Positions 6,729-10,756 of a stretch of DNA of 10,756 nt are shown here, one piece after another. Both the position numbers and the translations under genes were made by a program. The stretch spans positions 1 to 10,756 of the forward strand of contig JAQGJY010000042.1 in assembly GCA_028290325.1 (NCBI GenBank), written 5' to 3'. Below the pieces are notes generated by a model. It saw only the letters and a list, made by a program, of their open reading frames with translations, was not told the DNA's origin and made no database searches. The DNA is from Tardiphaga sp. (GTDB lineage Bacteria > Pseudomonadota > Alphaproteobacteria > Rhizobiales > Xanthobacteraceae). The stretch's first letter is position 1; every line of letters starts with the position of its first letter.

Positions 6729-7529
6729 CTATTTCAGATCGCTGAGATAGTGTGTCTCTTCGGTGTGACAAACCGACAAGCGCCACTCGGCCGGCGTTCC
6801 GTCCACGCCGAGCGCAACGCGATCGATCAGGAGCATCGGCGCTCCCACCTTCACGTCCAGCAACTTGGCCTGCTGTGCATCGGCCGCCACTGCCTTCAGG
6901 CGTTCGGTGCCGCGCGCAATCGTCACGCCGTATTTCGCGGAGTAGTGCGCGTAAAGATTGTTGGGAAGATCCTTGAGGCGCTCGATACCCGGGAATAGCG
7001 ACTTAGGTAGCAAGATACGCTCGTGGATACACGGGCGATTGCCGAGAGAGCGAACGCGCTCGATCGTGATCACCGGCGCCTTCAGCGTAATGCCAAGCCG
7101 TGCCGCGGCCGTCTCGTCGGCGTTCGCGGCCGCGATCGAAATTGTGCGGCTTTCTGGAAAGCGGCGTTCGCCGCTGTCGGAAATCAGCCGGAAGAACTGG
7201 AACCGAACGCGCTCTTCGTCGTGGCGCGCTACGAAAGTACCCCGTCCCTGGCGGCGAACCACGAGGCTTTCGGCACTCATCTCATCGAGAGCCTTGCGCA
7301 CGGTGCCTGGACTAACGCCAAGCTCGGCGGCAATCTCGGGTTCGCTTGGCAACAATTGCCCCGGCGACCAGCTGCCATCGCCCAAGCGTTTCATCAACAG
7401 TTCTTTGACTTGGCGGTACAGCGGCCGAAAACCAAGCGACTCAGCCCCCCTCGTGCCTCCGACCGTGGTCGCAACGGGGGCCTTGGCGGGTTTTCTGGTC
7501 GGTTGTCGGGGGATGCTCATGTCTTGCAT
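6729..7529 (-). CDS. GntR-family transcriptional regulator, HutC/UTRA type
   Basis: A one-component regulator with an N-terminal winged helix-turn-helix and a C-terminal UTRA ligand-binding domain. The DNA-binding part runs from FRPLYRQVKELL (about 34) through LPSEPEIAAELGVSPGTVRKALDEM (60-84) to RRQGRGTFVA (92-101). The UTRA domain covers about 120-262 and ends with the typical SVCHTEETHYLSDL. With ATG at 7529 the protein has 266 residues, including an unstructured N-terminal stretch of about 30 rich in basic residues, Pro and Thr. ATG at 7520 is an alternative, because a TATAAT hexamer abuts the first ATG; neither start has a clear ribosome binding site. The gene lies between the exporter and the dehydrogenase pair, all on one strand, with the same palindrome before both. 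It is probably a local repressor released by sulfolactate or a related acid (inference). Confidence 0.93.
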   Translation of the reverse strand: MQDMSIPRQPTRKPAKAPVATTVGGTRGAESLGFRPLYRQVKELLMKRLGDGSWSPGQLLPSEPEIAAELGVSPGTVRKALDEMSAESLVVRRQGRGTFVARHDEERVRFQFFRLISDSGERRFPESRTISIAAANADETAAARLGITLKAPVITIERVRSLGNRPCIHERILLPKSLFPGIERLKDLPNNLYAHYSAKYGVTIARGTERLKAVAADAQQAKLLDVKVGAPMLLIDRVALGVDGTPAEWRLSVCHTEETHYLSDLK

Positions 7530-7559
7530 ATTATACGTGAGTCCATGGCATCACAACAA
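7530..7559 (-). promoter_or_regulatory. Candidate promoter of the GntR gene
   Basis: On the minus strand a perfect TATAAT (7535-7530) lies directly against the ATG at 7529. Upstream, TTGTTG is at 18 bases or TTGTGA at 15 bases, both only partial matches to TTGACA. If used, transcription would begin around 7523, after the first ATG, giving a nearly leaderless message for the ATG at 7520. Confidence 0.35.
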
Positions 7560-7606
7560 AGGCCGCAAAAGCACCTCGTCAACGGCTCGGACAACTCGTT
7601 CGGTAC

Positions 7607-7621
7607 CGCCGTAACACGGCG
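7607..7621 (-). terminator. GC-rich hairpin after the exporter gene
   Basis: CGCCGT and ACGGCG form a perfect six-pair stem with loop AAC, eight bases past the exporter stop codon. No T-run follows on the minus strand, so read-through into the GntR gene remains possible. Confidence 0.35.
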
Positions 7622-7628
7622 CCTGCTC

Positions 7629-8720
7629 TCATGCGATGCGCAAGACCCAAATGAGAGCCATGCTGATGGCGACAAGCACGACAAGTGAGGCCACAACCGC
7701 GGCCGTGACGCGGCCGCCTACCCGGCGGAGGATGTGGACATCTACGCCGAGCCCAAGGGCCGCCATCGATATGATCGTCAACCATTTCGTGGTGATCGCC
7801 ATCGGCGCGCGTAAAACATTCGGTACAAGCCCGAGACTGCGCAGCGCGGCGAGGACGAGAAAGCCGGTGATGAACCACGGAATAAGATGACGCCAGCCGA
7901 GGCGAGGTTGAGGGCTGGCGCCCGACACGTTGAGCTTCGAGCGCAGGAGCGACAACAGAATAATCACCGGCCCGAGCATGAGAACCCGCACCAGCTTGAC
8001 CAGCGTTCCTAACTGCGCGCTGAGCGCACTGATCGGCACCGTCGCAGCGAGAACCTGGGGCACGGCGTAAACCGTGAGCCCGGCGAGGACCCCGTATTGC
8101 GTCTCGGTCAACTGCAACAGCGGGATAAACAGCGGCAATCCCAGCACAACGATCACACCGAGGATAGCGGTAAAAGCAATCGAGGACACGACGTCGTCAC
8201 CGTCCGCACCGATGATCGGTGCTACCGCGGCGATCGCGGAATTACCGCAGATCGAGTTGCCACACGCGATCAAAATCGAAACCCGCTGTGGCAATCCTAG
8301 CGCTCTACAGATGGCATAGCTCGACGCGAGCGCGGCGATGACCGTCAAGACAATGCCGGTCAGCAACCCGAGCCCAGACTCGATAATCGCGGCGAAGCTT
8401 ATCGAGGCACCTAGCAACATCACGGCGACCTCCAGCAATGCCTTAGCGCTGAAGGAAATACCGTATTCCCATAGCTTGCCGGGGCGCCAAAGGTTGCGCA
8501 CAACGATGCCAAGAAGAATGGCAATCACGAGCGCCTCAACGTAGGGATGTCCCAAAGCTCTCTCTTCAAAATTCTGCAACATCACGGCAGCGCCAGCGAT
8601 CATGCAGCAGAGGGCGACCCCGGGAACGAACGCAATGAGGCGCGCAAAGGCTGAAGCAAAACGGACTGGCCAGCCGGGTCCCCCGCCTGGCTCCACGACT
8701 GATTTGCCTTCATTGTCCAT
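7629..8720 (-). CDS. YeiH/UPF0324 family putative sulfate exporter (PSE family)
   Basis: An inner-membrane protein of 363 residues with about ten predicted hydrophobic helices. It belongs to the YeiH/UPF0324 family (COG2855), which contains SuyZ, the putative sulfate exporter of the cysteate/sulfolactate cluster of Paracoccus pantotrophus. Family marks are the repeated small-residue motif ACGNSICGNSAIAAVAPIIGA (about 151-171), LTVYAVPQVLAAT in the middle, and the C-terminal MAALGLGVDVHILRRVGGR (about 320-338). The N-terminal 15-20 residues are cytosolic and Gly/Pro-rich. ATG at 8720 is the only plausible start, though its ribosome binding site is weak. An operator-like palindrome lies 64 bases upstream, identical to the one before the dehydrogenase pair. 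The likely job is export of sulfate or sulfite released by desulfonation. No YeiH-type transporter can be assigned an ion from sequence alone. Confidence 0.9.
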   Translation of the reverse strand: MDNEGKSVVEPGGGPGWPVRFASAFARLIAFVPGVALCCMIAGAAVMLQNFEERALGHPYVEALVIAILLGIVVRNLWRPGKLWEYGISFSAKALLEVAVMLLGASISFAAIIESGLGLLTGIVLTVIAALASSYAICRALGLPQRVSILIACGNSICGNSAIAAVAPIIGADGDDVVSSIAFTAILGVIVVLGLPLFIPLLQLTETQYGVLAGLTVYAVPQVLAATVPISALSAQLGTLVKLVRVLMLGPVIILLSLLRSKLNVSGASPQPRLGWRHLIPWFITGFLVLAALRSLGLVPNVLRAPMAITTKWLTIISMAALGLGVDVHILRRVGGRVTAAVVASLVVLVAISMALIWVLRIA

Positions 8721-8783
8721 GCCGAACCGGTCTCAGCTGTGTCAGACCCGGACAACGTTCCGCGAGCGGACTTGCTAGGGTAT

Positions 8784-8795
8784 TCTTATATAAGA
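8784..8795. promoter_or_regulatory. Probable GntR/UTRA operator upstream of the exporter
   Basis: Perfect palindrome TCTTATATAAGA, identical to 6634-6645, lying 64 bases before the exporter ATG in an AT-rich patch that probably contains the exporter's -10 region. The match extends to 15 bases, in opposite orientation relative to transcription. Confidence 0.7.
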
Positions 8796-8980
8796 TATAA
8801 TATATGATTACATTTTGGAAGCGTCATTTGAAGCACCGGAGTCCGGAGATTTCCGAACCGGGCGACGCGATCGGCGCGGCCGCGCCGGGCGATGAGAAGA
8901 AGTTGCTCCGATCCCACTCCGCGGCGCACTAAACCAACTACAAAACCCACCGAGTAAGGATATCTGTCTCCTTGAACTCT

Positions 8981-9002
8981 TTGAAAATCAGCGCATTTTC
9001 AA
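8981..9002. promoter_or_regulatory. 22-bp inverted repeat before the 9028 gene
   Basis: TTGAAAAT and ATTTTCAA are perfect eight-base arms around CAGCGC, ending 25 bases before the ATG at 9028. Arms of this size and spacing suit a dimeric repressor operator, and could also form a hairpin in the leader. It does not match either operator type elsewhere in the window. Confidence 0.45.
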
Positions 9003-9027
9003 TGATGAGGATTTTGGGTGGACGTCG

Positions 9028-9366
9028 ATGAGCGATCGCATCAAGGCAAGTCTCTTTTTTCAGCCGGGTCATTCGGCGCCTCGTTTGGTCGTTTCGGATA
9101 GTGAGCCACAACAGGAATCGCAGTTGGTCACATTTGCCTCGAGCACGGACGCTAAAACAATGGGATATGGTGCTTTAGCGTTCTGGATAGTGATCGCGGT
9201 TCTCGTTGCGGCACGAATCGCGTTTCTCGACACGAGCAGGATTCAGCCAACCTCGTCGCTGTTGGGAGCAAAAGCAGCGCCGGGCTGGACCACGAGCGAG
9301 ACCCCGTCGCGGAAGCACTCCGACAATTGGCTCTCTTCCCCCACTTCCCGCCATCCGTCGGTTTGA
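9028..9366 (+). CDS. Hypothetical protein with one membrane helix
   Basis: An open frame of 112 residues that I do not recognise. The first 45 residues are polar and could be cytoplasmic. A single hydrophobic helix follows at about 46-67 (GYGALAFWIVIAVLVAARIAFL). The C-terminal 45 residues are Ser/Thr/Pro-rich with low complexity. The ATG at 9028 has GGGTGG about six bases upstream, a moderate ribosome binding site, and a 22-bp inverted repeat lies just before it. It stands alone between a divergent exporter and a small downstream gene. Because no family is evident and the tail looks non-conserved, it could be a lineage-specific small membrane protein or a spurious frame. Confidence 0.5.
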   Translation: MSDRIKASLFFQPGHSAPRLVVSDSEPQQESQLVTFASSTDAKTMGYGALAFWIVIAVLVAARIAFLDTSRIQPTSSLLGAKAAPGWTTSETPSRKHSDNWLSSPTSRHPSV

Positions 9367-9379
9367 CCCGGGTTATCGT

Positions 9380-9439
9380 TTAGGCCAGCGGCGCGGTTGA
9401 ACGCCGCACCACCAACTCGACAGGCGAAGCTCTGCGCAA
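9380..9439 (-). pseudogene. Vestigial C-terminus of a LacI-family regulator
   Basis: Read leftward, this short frame translates as RRASPVELVVRRSTAPLA followed by TAA at 9380. ELVVRRSTAP is the standard ending of LacI/GalR-family regulators; the intact regulator in this window ends LIVRESTAPPRA. Going upstream, the frame meets a stop at 9449-9451, and no other frame continues recognisable LacI sequence. The nucleotide sequence is not a copy of the local lacI-type gene's end, so it derives from a different paralogue. It suggests that a former regulator gene here was largely deleted. Confidence 0.5.
9388..9407. terminator. GC hairpin downstream of the 9028 gene
   Basis: GCGGCG and CGCCGC pair around an eight-base loop, 21 bases after the stop at 9366. 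No T-run follows. It also lies inside the LacI-like remnant, so it may simply reflect that coding sequence. Confidence 0.2.
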
Positions 9440-9534
9440 GTGAGAGATTCAATGTCACCTCGCGAACAGACAAGCAGCAGCATCGGGTCTACTGCAATGA
9501 ACATCTCATCGTTCATGCGCAAAGGAGTTGACGT

Positions 9535-9747
9535 ATGCCGTTTTCAAATTTTGAGGCACGCGCTCGCGCGAACATGGAAATCGTTCTGGATGCGATCTGC
9601 GAAACGTTGCCTGGCGGACAAAAACACGATGTTCGAGTTGCTGTGGCGAATGGTATCCGAGAATGCGCCGAGGATGGGCAGACCGGCATCAACGCGATGA
9701 CCACCGCGGGCAAGGCGGCGCTGAAACAGTGCGCCGGCTCACACTGA
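9535..9747 (+). CDS. Small hypothetical protein, 70 residues
   Basis: A short gene with a good ribosome binding site, GGAG seven bases before the ATG. The product MPFSNFEARARANMEIVLD... is soluble and largely helical. It has a charged amphipathic N-terminal helix (about 5-24), a turn at LPGGQKHD (25-32), a second helix with VRVAVANGIRECAEDG, and a third with INAMTTAGKAALKQC. Two cysteines sit at about residues 44 and 66. No family is recognised; small proteins of this shape are common as uncharacterised genes in Bradyrhizobium-type genomes. It has no operon partner: the next gene is on the other strand, ending 158 bases away. Function unknown. The ribosome binding site and the protein-like composition are the reasons for calling it. 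Confidence 0.7.
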   Translation: MPFSNFEARARANMEIVLDAICETLPGGQKHDVRVAVANGIRECAEDGQTGINAMTTAGKAALKQCAGSH

Positions 9748-9863
9748 CATCTCATCTTTCTGACCCGGTCCGGCACGGCAATGTATGATGTTAGGCCTCG
9801 CATCGTTTGGTTGAAGCCGAGACGGCTCTCAGACGACGCCGCGGCCGGCCTCCAACCTCACCC

Positions 9864-9879
9864 TCAGCCCGGTGGCTGA
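9864..9879. terminator. Short hairpin between the small gene and the ABC exporter gene
   Basis: TCAGCC and GGCTGA pair around CGGT, in the convergent gap between the 9535 gene and the ABC exporter gene, about 27 bases beyond the exporter stop codon. No T-run follows on either strand, so it is weak evidence for a terminator. Confidence 0.25.
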
Positions 9880-9905
9880 CTTAGTCCTACGTGTACGTTA
9901 AGGCG

Positions 9906-10756
9906 TTAGCCGCCCGCCGCCGCGGCGAGCTCCCGACGCGCCGGTTGCATGTGTGGCGGGCGCTCTGAGGTTTTCTGGTAGGCTGCTGCCGGCAGTATTT
10001 CAGCCGGCGAGCCGTCCTGAATGACTTTGCCAGCCTGCAGGACGATGATTCGATCGAACGACGCGACGCTCGCGAGACGGTGCGTTACAGCGATGATGGT
10101 TCGTCCGCGGCACGCTTGCGACAAGGACCTGCGGAGTTCTGATTCAGTCTCGACATCCAAAGCTGAGGTGACTTCGTCCAACAACAGCACCGGCGAGCGC
10201 TTCAAGATAGCACGCGCAATTCCCAGACGTTGGCGCTGACCGCCAGACAACGTCGCCCCGCGTTCACCAACGACGGTATCGTAACCATTGGGAAGCGCGG
10301 TGATAAATTCGCACTGTGCGGCCTGAACCGACGCAAGCACTTCCTCCTCGGTCGCGTCCGGGCGCCCGTAACGCAGGTTCTCCATGATCGAACGGCTAAA
10401 AAGACTGACGTCCTGCGGTACGAAGCCTACTGTTTCCCTGATTTCGTCGTCTGCGAGCAGGTCGATCGGTGTCCCTCCCAACAGAAGTTTCCCCGACTGC
10501 GGAAGGTGTAGCCTCTGCAGGAGAGCGAGTAGTGTGGATTTTCCAGCACCCGACGCTCCTATGATTGCCAGCCGCTGGCCATGCGGAATGCGCAGATTTA
10601 TTCGATCCAGCACCCGGTGGTTATTCCCATAGGAGAAAGACACGTCGATCAATTCAAGCGCCGGCGCCGCCGCGCATGATCCTTGCTTGGCCGGCTCATT
10701 GACCTCTGGAGCGCTACAGATGCTCTGCAAGGTCTCACGGATGACGGCAAGCTGGT
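9906..10756 (-). CDS. ABC exporter (type-1/ABCB-like), ATP-binding half; 5' part outside window
   Basis: The C-terminal nucleotide-binding domain of an ABC exporter. The frame stays open to the right edge and reads ...LAVIRETLQSICSAPEV, the usual linker after the membrane domain, so the gene is cut by the window and the TTG at 10730 is not a real start. Counting from that TTG, the domain shows the A-loop Tyr in SFSYG (31-35), Walker A GASGAGKST (58-66), the Q-loop in FVPQDVSLFS (103-112), the signature LSGGQRQRLGIARA (161-174), Walker B VLLLDEVTSALD (181-192) and the switch His in VTHR (205-208). All catalytic motifs are intact. A Pro/Ala/Arg-rich tail of about 25 residues follows the domain. 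Homologues export lipids, polysaccharides, peptides or drugs; the substrate cannot be told without the membrane half. It shows no link to the neighbouring catabolic genes. Confidence 0.92.
   Translation of the reverse strand, partial: QLAVIRETLQSICSAPEVNEPAKQGSCAAAPALELIDVSFSYGNNHRVLDRINLRIPHGQRLAIIGASGAGKSTLLALLQRLHLPQSGKLLLGGTPIDLLADDEIRETVGFVPQDVSLFSRSIMENLRYGRPDATEEEVLASVQAAQCEFITALPNGYDTVVGERGATLSGGQRQRLGIARAILKRSPVLLLDEVTSALDVETESELRRSLSQACRGRTIIAVTHRLASVASFDRIIVLQAGKVIQDGSPAEILPAAAYQKTSERPPHMQPARRELAAAAGG

Larger units (their letters stand above)
8721..9027. other. Divergent intergenic region with regulatory palindromes
   Basis: This 307-base stretch has no convincing gene. Its left part (8781-8815) is strikingly AT-rich against the surroundings and carries the GntR-type palindrome. 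A 16-bp all-GC palindrome lies at 8872-8887, and a 22-bp inverted repeat at 8981-9002 precedes the next rightward gene. A 42-codon open frame from 8804 to 8932 on the plus strand has no ribosome binding site and no recognisable product. Confidence 0.6.

Noticed and set aside
7526..7545. Possible third GntR operator before the GntR gene
   Set aside because: The sequence around the TATAAT is AT-rich and vaguely similar, but it does not form the TCTTATATAAGA palindrome; the resemblance is mostly the -10 hexamer.
8745..8770. GGAAC motif suggesting an EcfG general-stress promoter upstream of the exporter
   Set aside because: On the minus strand GGAAC occurs, but no CGTT-like -10 follows at 16-17 bases.
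8872..8887. All-GC 16-bp palindrome CGGCGCGGCCGCGCCG
   Set aside because: GC-only palindromes of this length are easy to obtain in a GC-rich genome; no second copy or gene-adjacent position supports a function.
8804..8932. Plus-strand open frame of 42 codons starting just right of the exporter operator
   Set aside because: It has no ribosome binding site, starts inside the AT-rich operator patch, and its product has no recognisable features.
9440..9700. 86-codon plus-strand frame overlapping the small gene at 9535
   Set aside because: It lacks a clear ribosome binding site and overlaps in another frame a gene with a strong one; composition is Arg-rich as expected of a shadow frame.
10728..10730. 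TTG as the start of a standalone ATP-binding protein
   Set aside because: The frame continues open to the window edge with sequence typical of the exporter linker, so the gene extends beyond the window.

Overview
The window looks like a chromosomal accessory region of a GC-rich alphaproteobacterium, most likely a Bradyrhizobium-type member of the Hyphomicrobiales. That placement rests on GC-rich codon use, protein style and gene content, not on a database search. There are no RNA genes, CRISPR arrays, insertion sequences or attachment sites that I can see. The window cuts a gene at each end.

Left block (1-4511) is a LacI-controlled carbohydrate uptake locus. Leftward run a periplasmic sugar-binding protein (2501-1200), a MalF-type permease (1137-244) and a MalG-type permease that leaves the window at base 1. 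Rightward, from the same intergenic region, run a LacI-family regulator (2719-3750) and an SDR dehydrogenase (3777-4511). The divergent region holds two perfect palindromes built from the same TGTAAC/GTTACA half-sites. One (2550-2567) sits on the -10 of a TTGACA/TACTAT promoter facing the transporter. The other (2685-2698) lies just before the regulator's own TTG start.

Middle block (4580-8720) is read leftward and faces the SDR gene. It holds an Ldh/malate-DH-family dehydrogenase overlapping by ATGA with a D-2-hydroxyacid dehydrogenase, then a GntR/UTRA regulator, then a YeiH/PSE-family putative sulfate exporter. The two dehydrogenases resemble ComC and SlcC, the (R)- and (S)-3-sulfolactate dehydrogenases that together act as a sulfolactate racemase in Chromohalobacter. 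A PSE-family exporter beside them fits desulfonation with sulfate or sulfite export. An identical 12-bp palindrome, TCTTATATAAGA, precedes both the dehydrogenase pair (6634-6645) and the exporter (8784-8795), and ties them into one likely GntR regulon. The lyase SuyAB and any sulfosugar enzymes are not in the window.

Right block (8721-10756) is loosely packed. It contains an AT-rich operator region, a possible single-pass membrane protein (9028-9366) behind a 22-bp inverted repeat, a vestige of a LacI-family C-terminus on the minus strand (9380-9439), a 70-residue orphan protein with a good ribosome binding site (9535-9747), and the ATPase half of an ABC exporter (9906-10756) whose membrane half lies beyond the right edge.

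A speculative reading is that the sugar importer, the SDR, the sulfolactate racemising pair and the sulfate exporter form a sulfonate (possibly sulfosugar) catabolic island. The direct evidence supports only two adjacent, separately regulated catabolic modules.
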